Notes under the pieces: generated by a model
Database searches by the model: none
Seen by the model: only the letters and a program-made list of their open reading frames with translations
What the model was told of the DNA's origin: nothing
Position numbers and translations under genes: made by a program
In this document: one piece after another, positions 33,986-42,913 of the stretch
Layout of the letters: each line of letters starts with the position of its first letter
Numbering within the stretch: the first letter of the stretch is position 1
From: Flagellatimonas centrodinii
GTDB taxonomy: Bacteria; Pseudomonadota; Gammaproteobacteria; Nevskiales; Nevskiaceae
Assembly: GCF_016918765.2 (NCBI RefSeq)
Contig: NZ_CP092104.1
Location: 1,116,001 to 1,180,000, forward strand
DNA length: 64,000 bases
Reading direction: 5' to 3'

Positions 33986-35536
33986 ATGGCGGTAACGGTG
34001 GCGGCGGCGTTTGCGGAATCGGTGCAGCAGTTTGCCGGCCGTACCGCCGTGGTTGGCGAGGACGGTACGCGGCTGACCTACACCACGCTGGAGGCCCGTC
34101 GTGTCGAGGCCGCACGCGCGCTGCGGGCGCTCGGGGTCGGCCACGGCGACCGGGTGGCGATCTGGGCGCCCAACAGTGTCGAGTGGATCGTCGCCGGGCT
34201 GGCGCTGCACAGTCTGGGGGCAGTGCTGGTGCCGGTGAACACGCGCATGAAAGGCCCGGAGGCGGCCTACATTCTCGAACGCAGCGGCGCCCGCGTGCTG
34301 TTCTGTGCCGGGCAGTTTCTCGGCCAGCACTTCCCCAGCGTGCTGGGCACCCATCGGCCGTCGACACTGGAACACGTCGTGGTCATCGGCGAGACGCAGG
34401 CCGGTGATCTGGGCTGGGCGGATTTCCTCGCGGGCGGCACCGCCATCCCCGCCGCCGACATCACGACGGCCAGTGCCGCGGTGCAGGCCAGTGACCGCAT
34501 GGATGTGATGTTCACCTCCGGCACCACCGGCCACCCCAAGGGCGTGGTCACGACGCATGCGCAGAACCTGCGGGTGATCCGCGCCTGGTCGAAGGCGGTG
34601 GGGCTGCACCCCGACGACCGCTACCTGATCGCCAATCCGTTCTTCCATGCCTTCGGCTACAAGGTGGGCTGGCTGGCTGGCCTGATGGCCGGCCTGACGG
34701 TGCTGCCGCACGCGGTGTTCGATGCCGGCGCCATCCTCCGGCGCATCGAGGCTGACCGCATCTCGGTGCTGCCAGGGCCGCCGACGCTGTTCATCTCGCT
34801 GCTGAACGATCCGGCGCGGGCTGGCACCGACCTGTCGTCGCTGCGCGCCACCATCACCGGCGCCGCCGCCATCGCCCCCAGCCTGATCGAGCGCATCCGC
34901 GCAGAGCTGGGCTTCCAGGTGGTGCTCACCGGCTACGGGCTCACCGAGACCTGTGGCGTGGTGTCGCTGTGCGACGCCGAGGACGACGCCGAAACCATCG
35001 CCCTGACCTCGGGCAAGGCGATCCCCGGGATCGAGTTGCGTTGTGTGGATGAACAGAACCAGCCGCTGGGGCCGGGGGAGTCCGGCGAGATCGTGGTGCG
35101 CGGCTACAACGTGATGCAGGGCTATCTGGATGATCTCGCCGCCACCGACGAGGCCATCGACGCCGACGGCTGGCTGCACACCGGCGATGTCGGCAACCTC
35201 GATGCCCGTGGCTACGTGCGCATCACCGACCGCCTGAAGGACCTCTATATCAGCGGCGGCTTCAACTGCTACCCGGCCGAGATCGAACGGATGATGGCGG
35301 CCCATCCGGCCATCGCCCAGGTCGCCATCGTCGGCGTGCCGGACCCGCGCATGGGCGAGGTCGGCAAGGCCTACGTGGTGCCCCGCCCCGGCCAAACGGT
35401 GGACGAAAAAGCGCTGATCGGTTGGTGCCGCGAGCAGATGGCCAACTACAAGGTGCCACGCCAGATCGCGGTGGTGGAGACGCTGCCGATGAATGCCTCC
35501 GGCAAGGTCACCAAATTCGCGTTGCGGGGGGACTGA
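33986..35536 (+). CDS. fadD3: FadD3-like acyl-CoA synthetase (HIP-CoA ligase)
   Basis: 516-aa ANL-superfamily ligase. The AMP-binding P-loop is FTSGTTGHPKGVV (about 171-183); TGYGLTETCG, GWLHTGDVGNLDARGYVRIT and the C-terminal Lys motif (LPMNASGKVTKFALR) are intact. It should activate 3aalpha-H-4alpha(3'-propanoate)-7abeta-methylhexahydro-1,5-indanedione (HIP) with ATP and CoA, the entry step into ring C/D degradation; this is inferred from the flanking ipd genes and resemblance to FadD3/ScdA. Start 33986 follows GAAGGAG. The gene ends 30 nt before a convergent hypothetical gene. Confidence 0.78.
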   Translation: MAVTVAAAFAESVQQFAGRTAVVGEDGTRLTYTTLEARRVEAARALRALGVGHGDRVAIWAPNSVEWIVAGLALHSLGAVLVPVNTRMKGPEAAYILERSGARVLFCAGQFLGQHFPSVLGTHRPSTLEHVVVIGETQAGDLGWADFLAGGTAIPAADITTASAAVQASDRMDVMFTSGTTGHPKGVVTTHAQNLRVIRAWSKAVGLHPDDRYLIANPFFHAFGYKVGWLAGLMAGLTVLPHAVFDAGAILRRIEADRISVLPGPPTLFISLLNDPARAGTDLSSLRATITGAAAIAPSLIERIRAELGFQVVLTGYGLTETCGVVSLCDAEDDAETIALTSGKAIPGIELRCVDEQNQPLGPGESGEIVVRGYNVMQGYLDDLAATDEAIDADGWLHTGDVGNLDARGYVRITDRLKDLYISGGFNCYPAEIERMMAAHPAIAQVAIVGVPDPRMGEVGKAYVVPRPGQTVDEKALIGWCREQMANYKVPRQIAVVETLPMNASGKVTKFALRGD

Positions 35537-35566
35537 GGGCGGGCTTCGTCCCCCTTCGTGCCCGCT

Positions 35567-36163
35567 TCACTCCCTGGGCGTGCCCCACGGCGAAGGCCGC
35601 GGCGCTGGGGCGTTGGCGACCGGCGCTTCCGCGGCCGGTTCCGGCACCCGCGCCTGCGGCTGCGCCACCGGCGCCGTTTTCCCCATGGCCGCCAGCCGAC
35701 GTGACAGCCGGAAGGCGTAGGCCTCCACCGCCTTCCAGTCCCAGGCCGACACCGGGCCCAGCTCCGGATAGCGATCCTGCCGTGCCAGCGACCGCGCCTC
35801 GGTGTTCACCGCCAAACGGCACTGCAACGTGCCCGGCTGCGCGCAGTAGAGATGAAGGCGGATGATCCCCCACCCACTCAGCGAGTACCGAAACGTGTGG
35901 CCGTCACGCGGCGGGTCCAGCACCACCATGCGCTCGAACACCTCGCCCTTCATCGACGGGTACCACAACCCGAACGCATAGTTGTGCACCCGCGCGGCGA
36001 TGCATGCCGCCGCCTTGAGGCGGATCGCCTCGGGGCTGGCGAAGTGTTCGAGCTCGGCGCCGAGTTCGGATTCGGACGCCGCCACCGTGGGCGTCTCGGT
36101 CTGGAACGCGCCTTCAACGAGATCATGGAAGTCGGCAGCGGTAATGAGGGTGGCAAGCGTCAC
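35567..36163 (-). CDS. Hypothetical protein with Pro/Ala-rich tail
   Basis: 198 aa, not recognised. It reads as a real gene: no signal peptide, an acidic N-terminal half, a compact middle with aromatic residues (ARVHNYAFGLWYPSMKGEVF; GWGIIRLHLYC; AWDWKAVEAYAFRLSRRLA), then a ~35-residue Pro/Ala tail (APVAQPQARVPEPAAEAPV). The start is GTG 36163 with AAGGAT upstream. The gene converges on fadD3 and lies 43 nt downstream of the CorC-like gene on the same strand, so it could be co-transcribed with it. No function is proposed. Confidence 0.6.
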   Translation of the reverse strand: MTLATLITAADFHDLVEGAFQTETPTVAASESELGAELEHFASPEAIRLKAAACIAARVHNYAFGLWYPSMKGEVFERMVVLDPPRDGHTFRYSLSGWGIIRLHLYCAQPGTLQCRLAVNTEARSLARQDRYPELGPVSAWDWKAVEAYAFRLSRRLAAMGKTAPVAQPQARVPEPAAEAPVANAPAPRPSPWGTPRE

Positions 36164-36206
36164 AAAGCATCCTTTTCGAAATGATCAGCCCCACACACGG
36201 GCATCG

Positions 36207-37568
36207 TCAGCCATCAATGATGGCGGTCTCGTGGCGGCGGCGAAACAGCAACTTGTCGATGCGGCGGCCGTCCAGATCCAGCACCTCGATGATCCAGTCG
36301 TCGAGCTCGACGGTCTCGCCGACCCGGGGCAAGGTGCCCATCAACGCCAGCACCATGCCGGCGGCGGTTTCGTAGTCGCGGCCCGCGGGCAGGTTCAGCT
36401 GCAGGGTATCGGCCAGGGCGTCGATCTGAAGATCCCCATCGACCAGCCAGCCGCCATCGGCACGCATGACGGCCGCGGGTTGCTCGCCGGCATCGTCCAG
36501 CAGGCCGCCGGCGACGGCCAACAGGATGTCGCCGACGGTGACGATCCCCTGCAGCGAGCCGAACTCGTCCACCACGATGGCCGACCGCAACGGCGCCGCG
36601 CGCAGCTTGGGGATCATCACCAGCGCATCCACCGTCTCCGGCACCACCAGGGCTTCTTCGACGAACTCGCTGGGGATCAGCTGCTCGCGCCCGTCGAGCA
36701 GGGCGTCGAACAGGCGTTTGACCGATACCCAGCCGACGAACTGGTCGATCTGCCCACGAGCGGCGAGCATCTTGCTGTGCCGACAATCCTTGAGCTGCTG
36801 CAACTGTGTTTCCAACGGATCGTCCAGATCGATCCATTCCACATCCTGCCGCGGCGTCATCAAGCCGCGCACCTTGCGGTCGGCAATCCGCATCACCGCC
36901 GCAATCATCTGCCGCTCTTCGGGCTCGACCACGCCGGAGGACGCCGCCTCAGCCACCAGGGCGTGGATCTCCTCGTCGGTGATGCGGCTGCCTTCGCTGC
37001 GCGCCGGCATCAGCTTGAGAATCAGCCGGGTGGATACATCCAGCAGCCACACCATTGGCCGGGCCAGCCGCGCCAGCCACTGCATCGGCGGCGCCACCAG
37101 CGCGGCCACCCGCTCCGGGTTGCGTAGGGCGATCTGTTTCGGCACCAGCTCGCCGATGATCAGCGACAGGTAGGTCACCGATGCCACCACCACAAAGAAG
37201 GCCAGCTCGTCTGCAAAGCGTTCGGTCATGCCCTGCGCCAGCAGCGCGTCGGCCAGCGGCTGCGCCAGCGTGGTACCGCTGAAGGCGCCGGCAAACACGC
37301 CCACCAGGGTGATCCCGATCTGCACCGTGCTGAGGAAGCGCCCGGACCGGGCGCGCAGCGCCAAGGCCGCCCGGGCACCGGCCACCTTGCGTCGCGCCAT
37401 TGCCTGTAGCCGCGCATCACGCGACGACAGCACCGCCAGCTCCGACATCGCCAGCAGGCCGTTGAGCATGATCAGCAGCCCGACAATCATCAGATTGAGA
37501 ATCAAGACAGGGACTTCGGCCAGGGAGGCAGACCAGTATGCCGCATCAACGAGCGGCCGCCCCTTCAC
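36207..37568 (-). CDS. CNNM/CorC-family membrane protein with CBS pair
   Basis: About 453 aa. An N-terminal CNNM (DUF21) domain has four membrane helices (VLILNLMIVGLLIMLNGLLA; FLSTVQIGITLVGVFAGAFS; FFVVVASVTYLSLIIGELVP; PMQWLARLARPMVWLLDV), followed by two CBS motifs at about 205-330 (RGLMTPRQDVEWID; AIVVDEFGSLQGIVTVGDIL) and a C-terminal CorC_HlyC transporter-associated domain (AAGMVLALMGTLPRVGETVE). Members act in Mg2+/Co2+ efflux or regulation; some are labelled hemolysin C. The start is uncertain: GTG 37568 has no ribosome site and homologs usually begin close to the first helix (near 37490-37505). Confidence 0.85.
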   Translation of the reverse strand: MKGRPLVDAAYWSASLAEVPVLILNLMIVGLLIMLNGLLAMSELAVLSSRDARLQAMARRKVAGARAALALRARSGRFLSTVQIGITLVGVFAGAFSGTTLAQPLADALLAQGMTERFADELAFFVVVASVTYLSLIIGELVPKQIALRNPERVAALVAPPMQWLARLARPMVWLLDVSTRLILKLMPARSEGSRITDEEIHALVAEAASSGVVEPEERQMIAAVMRIADRKVRGLMTPRQDVEWIDLDDPLETQLQQLKDCRHSKMLAARGQIDQFVGWVSVKRLFDALLDGREQLIPSEFVEEALVVPETVDALVMIPKLRAAPLRSAIVVDEFGSLQGIVTVGDILLAVAGGLLDDAGEQPAAVMRADGGWLVDGDLQIDALADTLQLNLPAGRDYETAAGMVLALMGTLPRVGETVELDDWIIEVLDLDGRRIDKLLFRRRHETAIIDG

Positions 37569-37608
37569 ACAAACTGACGAGGTCCGCGCTCGTGACGGGC
37601 GCTAAGGT
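37567..37608 (+). promoter_or_regulatory. Weak match to the shared promoter motif (site G)
   Basis: ACACAAACTGACGAGG (37567-37582) matches site A at 11 of 16 positions, with a 20-nt spacer to TAAGGT (37603-37608). The SDR start at 37665 would leave a leader of about 50 nt that contains a small hairpin (CGGGCT 37625-37630, AGCCCG 37634-37639). Confidence 0.3.
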
Positions 37609-37664
37609 CCGATGCGAACAATGTCGGGCTTTGAGCCCGGCCCATTCAAGACCGAGGACCTGGA

Positions 37665-38528
37665 ATGAATCAGCCGTTGAAGGGTGTGGTGGCCGTGGTG
37701 ACGGGCGCGTCGCGTGGCGCCGGCAAGGGGATCGCCGAGGCGCTGGGGGCGGAGGGCGCCACGGTGTATGTCACCGGGCGGTCATTGAAGGAAGGCGACG
37801 CCCCGCTTCCGGGCACCATCGCCGGCACCGCAGAGGCCGTGACGAAGGCGGGCGGCCAGGGCATCGCAGTGGCCTGTGATCACGCCCGGGACGCCGACGT
37901 GAAGGCACTGTTCGAGCGCATCGCCCGCGAGCAGGGGCGGGTGGACATTCTGGTCAACAACGCCACGTTTCTGCACGACGATCTGATCATCAAGGGTGGC
38001 TTCTGGGAGAAGTCGGTGGATCTGGTCGATATTCTCGATGTCGGCCTGCGTTCAGCCTATGTGGCCAGTTGGTATGCAGCGCCCCTGATGGTGAAGCAGA
38101 AGAACGGGCTGATCGCCTTTACCTCCAGCTTCGGCGCCAGCTGCTACATGCACGGCCCGGCCTATGGCGCGCAGAAGGTCGGCGTCGACAAGTTCGCCAA
38201 GGACATGGGCGTGGACCTGAAGGCCCACAACGTGGCGACCGCATCGATCTGGATGGGCATGCTGCGCACCGAGCGCACCAAGCGGGTGATGGATAGCGAA
38301 CCCGAGAAGTACGCCGGCTTCTGGGAGATTGCGGAGACGCCGCAGTTCACCGGGCACATTCTGTCGGCGCTGTACCGGGATCCGCAGCGAATGGAGAAAT
38401 CCGGCCAGGTCCACATTGGCGCCGAATTGGCCGAGACCTACGGCCTCACCGATGAGGGGCGGCAGCCGCCGTCACATCGGCCGATGCTGGGAGCGCCGAC
38501 GCCGCCACATCCGGCGGTCGTGGAATAG
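37665..38528 (+). CDS. Short-chain dehydrogenase, DHRS1-like
   Basis: 287 aa. SDR features are VTGASRGAGKGIAEAL, VDILVNNATFLHDD, IAFTSSFG (Ser) and AYGAQKVG (Tyr, Lys). A C-terminal extension of about 60 residues (FTGHILSALYRDPQRMEKSG; GAELAETYGLTDEG) fits the DHRS1-like subgroup, some members of which act on steroids. It stands alone between a divergent CorC gene and a convergent TonB receptor gene, with a very strong terminator after it. A weak copy of the shared motif upstream raises the possibility that it belongs to the steroid regulon. Confidence 0.8.
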   Translation: MNQPLKGVVAVVTGASRGAGKGIAEALGAEGATVYVTGRSLKEGDAPLPGTIAGTAEAVTKAGGQGIAVACDHARDADVKALFERIAREQGRVDILVNNATFLHDDLIIKGGFWEKSVDLVDILDVGLRSAYVASWYAAPLMVKQKNGLIAFTSSFGASCYMHGPAYGAQKVGVDKFAKDMGVDLKAHNVATASIWMGMLRTERTKRVMDSEPEKYAGFWEIAETPQFTGHILSALYRDPQRMEKSGQVHIGAELAETYGLTDEGRQPPSHRPMLGAPTPPHPAVVE

Positions 38529-38544
38529 CGACATCCCGCAAACA

Positions 38545-38574
38545 AAATGGGCGCCTGTTGGCGCCCATTTTTTT
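38545..38574. terminator. Bidirectional intrinsic terminator
   Basis: A perfect 11-bp stem (AAATGGGCGCC 38545-38555, GGCGCCCATTT 38560-38570) with a TGTT loop and seven T to 38574. It lies between the SDR (plus) and the TonB receptor (minus). The minus strand also ends in a T-rich run (TTTTGTTTG), so it should serve both genes. Confidence 0.92.
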
Positions 38575-38587
38575 GCGCCCGCGGAGG

Positions 38588-40873
38588 CTACCAGCGGATA
38601 ACGCCGCTGATGCCGAACGTCCGAGGTTCGACGAAGTTGGCAATGGTGAGGTTGCCGAAGCCAGGGCCGAAGTCGATGAAATTGGTGGCTTCATCCTCGT
38701 CCAGCGCATTGCGGGCCCACAGTGCGAGTTCACCCACGCCGAGGCTGCCCAACGGCGCATCGACAATTGCCAGCCGCAGGTTGAGCAGACCATGACCTTT
38801 CACCTGGCTGTTGTCGGCCACCTGGGCGCCAGGATTGCTGCCGTCCAGCTGGTAGGTGTAGGTGTAGAAGTCATCGGTGTAGGCGTAGTCGACGATGGCC
38901 CGCAGCGTTCCCCAGCTGCGGCGCAGCAGCTCGCTGTCGAGGGCGACGTTGTAGCTGTAGTCCGGCGCGTGGACGAAGGCGCGGTTGTCGGCGACATCCA
39001 CCCCGCCGTCGATGTACTCGTCGTACTCGGGGTCAAGCAGCGCCATGTTGGCGCGCAGGGTCGTGCCGGGGAACAGCACAAAGGCGGTTTCCAGTTCCAG
39101 ACCTTGGATGGTGGCCTTGCCGGCATTGCGGATCACCGTGGCGGCAGCACCACTGCCGAGGAAGATGGAGGTCTGCAGATCGTCGATCTTGTTGTGGAAC
39201 ACGGCGGCGTTGATCTGCGCGCGGCCATCGGCGAGTTGGGTCTTGATGCCCAGTTCAAACGTCTGCGACTGCTCGGGCTTGAACGGCGTCTGCGTCTCGG
39301 CAATGTTGAGGGCGATCAGCGCCGGGATGTCCTCCACCGGGTCGCCACTCGGCGGCTGGCTGAACTCGCCGTTGAAGCCGCCGCTCTTGAAGCCTTCGGC
39401 GTAGCGGGCATACACGTTCACATCATCGCTGAAGCGCCAGGTGGCGGAGAACATTGGCGTGGTGGCGGAGAAGGTGTCCTCGGCCGAGGTGCCTTCGGGA
39501 ATGATGTAGAAGAACGGGTCCAGCGGGTTCTGCCTCAAGCCGAAGGCCCGCTCCAGCTGCTTTTCCTCGTGGGTGTAGCGCAGGCCCGCGGTGAGCGTCA
39601 GCGGGTCCAGCGGGCGGACGTCCACCTGGCCATACACCGACCAGGCATCGGTCTTGGTGGCGTAGCGCGAGTCGAAGTAGGCCGCGTTCATCGGGTCCAG
39701 CGCGAAGAAGCTTTGCGGGTTGTCGGTCGCGCCGTCATCGCCGAAGTAATAGAGGCCGGCGACGAAGTTCCAGGTATCGAAACTACCGAGGAACTGCAGG
39801 TCCTGCGACAACTGGTCGTAGTCGGTAAAGCGCTGGGTAACCACCACATCCAGCGGCGAGCCGTCGAGGTCGAGCGAGTCATTCCACTCCAGCTTGCGAT
39901 AGCCCGTGATCGACTTCAGTTGATAGCCGTTGTTGAAGTCCTGCGTCAGCGTCAGTGAATGGCCAAGGATGCGAGCCTGCTCGAACGACGGCGCGTTGAC
40001 GCTGGCCTGCTCCTGCCGCTCGGTCGAGGCGAAAGGCTGCAGGAAGGGAATGTCGATGCGGTAGAGCTGGGTGAAGTTGTTGGACTGGTCGACGTTGGAC
40101 TGGTCGAAACGGTACTCCGCGAGAAGGCTATCACTGAGGTCATAGTCGACGGCCAACCGCAGGCCGTCGTTCTGGCGATTGTTGAGGTCCTGCCGCGAAC
40201 TGAGACGGTCGGTGTCTACCCAGCCGTCGCGGCGCTCACTGCGGGCGGCCAACGAGATGCGGGCGTTGCCGATCTGCGGCAGGTCCACCGACACCCGCTG
40301 CACCACGGCGTTGTAGTTGCCGACCTCAAGGCTGGCACTGCCGCTGAAGCTGCCGGACGGGGCGCGGGTCACCAGATTGATGGCGCCGGCCAGGGTGTTG
40401 CGACCATACAGGGTGCCCTGCGGGCCGCGCAGCACTTCGATGCGCTCCAGGTCAACGACGTTGAAGATGGAGCCCTGCGACTTGCCGATGTAGACGCCAT
40501 CCACATACACGCCCACCGCCGGGTCCCAGTAGATGGCCGGGTTGATCTGCGTCACGCCGCGGATCGAGATTTGTGAGATGGTGGTGTTCGACGGTGTCTG
40601 GCTGATCTGCAGGCCGGGGGCGATGGCGTTGAGGTCGCTGAGGTTTTCCAGCCCGCGGGACTCGATCTGGTCACTGGAAAACGCCGACAGTGCCATCGGC
40701 ACATCCTGCAGCCGCTCTTCGCGGCGCTGGGCGGTCACCACGATCTCTTCGATCTGTCCCGCTGACGCGGCGCGGGCATCGGTCGCGTCTGGGCTGGCGG
40801 GGTCCTGGGCAAAGGCATTGGTGCTGCAGGCAGCGGCGATGAGGCCGCCCCACAGGGGAAGTCGGTTGTGCAT
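38588..40873 (-). CDS. TonB-dependent outer-membrane receptor
   Basis: 761 aa. Signal peptide about 1-23 (LIAAACSTNAFAQ), TonB-box-like EEIVVTAQRREERLQDVP at about 42-59, plug domain (SIRGVTQINP; VLRGPQGTLYGRNTLAGAIN) and a 22-strand barrel ending ISGVIRW. Unlike the receptor at 4943 it has no STN domain, so it does not signal through a FecR. Its family is common in proteobacteria that use steroids, terpenes or plant compounds. The weak shared promoter motif upstream (site F) and its location next to the steroid genes make a steroid or steroid-acid ligand plausible; this is inference. ATG 40873 has GAGGAG upstream. Confidence 0.88.
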   Translation of the reverse strand: MHNRLPLWGGLIAAACSTNAFAQDPASPDATDARAASAGQIEEIVVTAQRREERLQDVPMALSAFSSDQIESRGLENLSDLNAIAPGLQISQTPSNTTISQISIRGVTQINPAIYWDPAVGVYVDGVYIGKSQGSIFNVVDLERIEVLRGPQGTLYGRNTLAGAINLVTRAPSGSFSGSASLEVGNYNAVVQRVSVDLPQIGNARISLAARSERRDGWVDTDRLSSRQDLNNRQNDGLRLAVDYDLSDSLLAEYRFDQSNVDQSNNFTQLYRIDIPFLQPFASTERQEQASVNAPSFEQARILGHSLTLTQDFNNGYQLKSITGYRKLEWNDSLDLDGSPLDVVVTQRFTDYDQLSQDLQFLGSFDTWNFVAGLYYFGDDGATDNPQSFFALDPMNAAYFDSRYATKTDAWSVYGQVDVRPLDPLTLTAGLRYTHEEKQLERAFGLRQNPLDPFFYIIPEGTSAEDTFSATTPMFSATWRFSDDVNVYARYAEGFKSGGFNGEFSQPPSGDPVEDIPALIALNIAETQTPFKPEQSQTFELGIKTQLADGRAQINAAVFHNKIDDLQTSIFLGSGAAATVIRNAGKATIQGLELETAFVLFPGTTLRANMALLDPEYDEYIDGGVDVADNRAFVHAPDYSYNVALDSELLRRSWGTLRAIVDYAYTDDFYTYTYQLDGSNPGAQVADNSQVKGHGLLNLRLAIVDAPLGSLGVGELALWARNALDEDEATNFIDFGPGFGNLTIANFVEPRTFGISGVIRW

Positions 40874-40931
40874 GGTTCTCCTCGCGACGGTGGATGTTCG
40901 GTGGGTGCCTCTTGCGGGCACTCCGATGTTC

Positions 40932-40973
40932 TTGTTACGCCTCTGTCGGTGCTGCGGCCTCCTCCGTTTCGGT
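40932..40973 (-). promoter_or_regulatory. Probable copy of the shared promoter motif (site F), TonB receptor
   Basis: On the minus strand ACCGAAACGGAGGAGG (40973 to 40958) precedes TAACAA (40937 to 40932) by 20 nt. It matches site A at 12 of 16 positions and keeps the spacing. The gap 40874-41183 (310 nt) between the receptor and the divergent SDR holds nothing else I can name. Confidence 0.4.
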
Positions 40974-41183
40974 GAGTTTTGGTGGAGTGCCGCGCCACGA
41001 GCCGATGTCGCTGTTGGGTGGTGCCGCTAATGCACCTTGGCGCTGGCCATCGTCGCGATACGTCGCTTCGCGATTCCACTCTGGCCCGGGCATTCATGCA
41101 TCCGGACGAAGCCGTGAACCGGGGCTGGGTGCGACCGTTCGGCTCCCGGGCCCAGAGAGGTCCATCCTGGTTGGAGTGATCGC

Positions 41184-41966
41184 ATGTCCCGTCTTGCCGG
41201 CAAGGTTGCCATCATCACTGGAGGCGCCCGCGGCATGGGGGCCGCCACCGTCGAACTGTTTGTGCGCGAGGGCGCCAAAGTGGTCATCGCCGACCTGCTG
41301 GAAGCCGAAGGTCAGGCGCTCGCCGACCGCCTGGGTGACAACGCTCACTTTCTGCGTCACGACGTTACCGACCAGGCAAGCTGGCAGCAGGTACTCGCGA
41401 CGGCGCAATCCCGTTTCGGTGGTATCGACGTGCTGGTGAACAACGCCGGGGTGTTGCTGTTCCAGACGCTGCAGACCACCGACAAGGCAGCCTTCGAGCG
41501 GGTTCTGAGCATCAATGTGACCGGTGCGTTTCTCGGTATGCAGGTGGTGGGCGGAGCGCTGCTGGCGCAGGGGCGCGGATCGATCGTCAACATCTCGTCG
41601 GTGGACGGCATGAAGGCGGCCAATGGTCTCGGCGCCTACTGCGCCAGCAAATGGGCGCTGCGCGGGCTCACCAAGGTAGCGGCCATGGAGTACGGCCACC
41701 GCGGAGTGCGTGTGAATTCGGTGCACCCGGGCGGGGTGGATACCGCCATGGGAAACCCCTACGGCGAGACACGCGAAGACGTCAACAAGCGCTACCAGAT
41801 GGTGCCGATGCAGCGGGTCGGCGACCCGATGGAAGTAGCACGCACCTCGCTGTTCCTCGCCAGCGACGAGTCCAGCTATCTCTGCGGTGCCGAGATCACG
41901 GTCGACGGCGGCATGGTCTGCGGTCAGTACTACGTCGGGTTTCCCGGCGCGCCGGGGGTGGATTGA
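41184..41966 (+). CDS. Short-chain dehydrogenase (3alpha/20beta-hydroxysteroid type)
   Basis: 260-aa classical SDR with TGGARGMGAATVELF, VNNAGVLLF, VNISSVDGMKAANGL (Ser) and YCASKWALRG (Tyr, Lys). The layout follows the 3alpha(20beta)-hydroxysteroid dehydrogenase/FabG-like group, including the C-terminal GAEITVDGGMVCG. TTGGAG lies just before the ATG. It is divergent from the TonB receptor gene and is followed by a methyltransferase gene 56 nt later. A steroid hydroxyl substrate is likely from context but not proven. Confidence 0.82.
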   Translation: MSRLAGKVAIITGGARGMGAATVELFVREGAKVVIADLLEAEGQALADRLGDNAHFLRHDVTDQASWQQVLATAQSRFGGIDVLVNNAGVLLFQTLQTTDKAAFERVLSINVTGAFLGMQVVGGALLAQGRGSIVNISSVDGMKAANGLGAYCASKWALRGLTKVAAMEYGHRGVRVNSVHPGGVDTAMGNPYGETREDVNKRYQMVPMQRVGDPMEVARTSLFLASDESSYLCGAEITVDGGMVCGQYYVGFPGAPGVD

Positions 41967-42022
41967 TCAAGGTTGGCGCCGCGGCCAAGGGCCGCAGCCC
42001 GCCTTGGGCGTACGCTCGATCG

Positions 42023-42913
42023 ATGTCCCGATCTGAACGCGTCAGCCCCACCGCCTATGCCACTGGCCACTTTTGGGTGCGCCACGGCCTCTCCGATGCC
42101 CGCCTGTCGACCCCGCAAGGCAGGCTGCTCGATGGCGGCTTCAGTGCCTTCACCCAGCTCACCCAACGTCTCGGCGGCGGTTCGCTGGAAGCCCTGATGC
42201 TGGCCCGCCATGCCGGCATCGACGCCCGCCTCGACCACGCTATCGAGACAGACGGCATCTCACAGGTGGTAGAGCTGGCAGCAGGTCTGTCCGGCCGCGG
42301 CCTGCGCTATCGGCAGCGCCACGGCGAGCGGCTGACCTATATCGAAACCGACCTGCCGCACATGGCCACGCTGAAGGCCGACCTGCTGGAACAGGACGGG
42401 CCGTTGCCCGCCCATCACCAGGTGCGCCCGGTGGACGCGCTTGCCGACACTGGACCGCGTTCACTGGCGGCCATAGCCGATACCCTCGATCCCGAGCGCG
42501 GTCTGGTGATCATTACCGAGGGTTTGATGAATTACCTGCCGCCGGCCGCGGCAGACCGGGCCTGGGCCCTGATCGCGCAGACGCTGGGCCGCTTCCGTGC
42601 GGGGGTGTATCTCTCGGATGTCTATCTGCTGGGCCACAACCGCAGCCTGGCCATGGCCGCTTTCGGCTTGATGCTGAGCAGCTTCGTGCGCGGGCGTCTG
42701 CATCTGCACCTGCACTCGACCGAACATGCCAAAAACCGGCTCACGGGCCTCGGCTTCGCCGAGGTCACCGTGTGGTCACCACGAGACTTACCGGGCGCGG
42801 AAGCCCACGCGGCACGTGCCGGTGGCGACCGGGTTCGGGTGCTGGAGGCGCGCAACGCGAGGCCGCAGGCACCTCGAAAACGCGCTACTTCTCGACGAAC
42901 GCGCGCTCGATGA
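42023..42913 (+). CDS. Leucine-carboxyl-methyltransferase-family SAM methyltransferase
   Basis: 296 aa, LCM/PPM-like class I methyltransferase (often annotated as O-methyltransferase). Motif I appears as VVELAAGLSGRGLRY, with YIETDLPHMATLKADLL (acidic loop) and GLVIITEGLMNYLPP (substrate side) following. The last ~25 residues are Arg-rich (QAPRKRATSRRTRAR) and overlap the convergent fpr gene by 29 nt, so the tail could be an artefact of a lost stop. In-frame open sequence reaches up into the SDR gene, but ATG 42023 gives the family length. The methyl acceptor is unknown. Confidence 0.75.
   Translation: MSRSERVSPTAYATGHFWVRHGLSDARLSTPQGRLLDGGFSAFTQLTQRLGGGSLEALMLARHAGIDARLDHAIETDGISQVVELAAGLSGRGLRYRQRHGERLTYIETDLPHMATLKADLLEQDGPLPAHHQVRPVDALADTGPRSLAAIADTLDPERGLVIITEGLMNYLPPAAADRAWALIAQTLGRFRAGVYLSDVYLLGHNRSLAMAAFGLMLSSFVRGRLHLHLHSTEHAKNRLTGLGFAEVTVWSPRDLPGAEAHAARAGGDRVRVLEARNARPQAPRKRATSRRTRAR

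Noticed and set aside
41161-41183. Shared promoter motif just before the SDR at 41184
   Set aside because: The similarity is to the TTGGAG ribosome site region 4-20 nt from the ATG; no -10 follows at the right distance.
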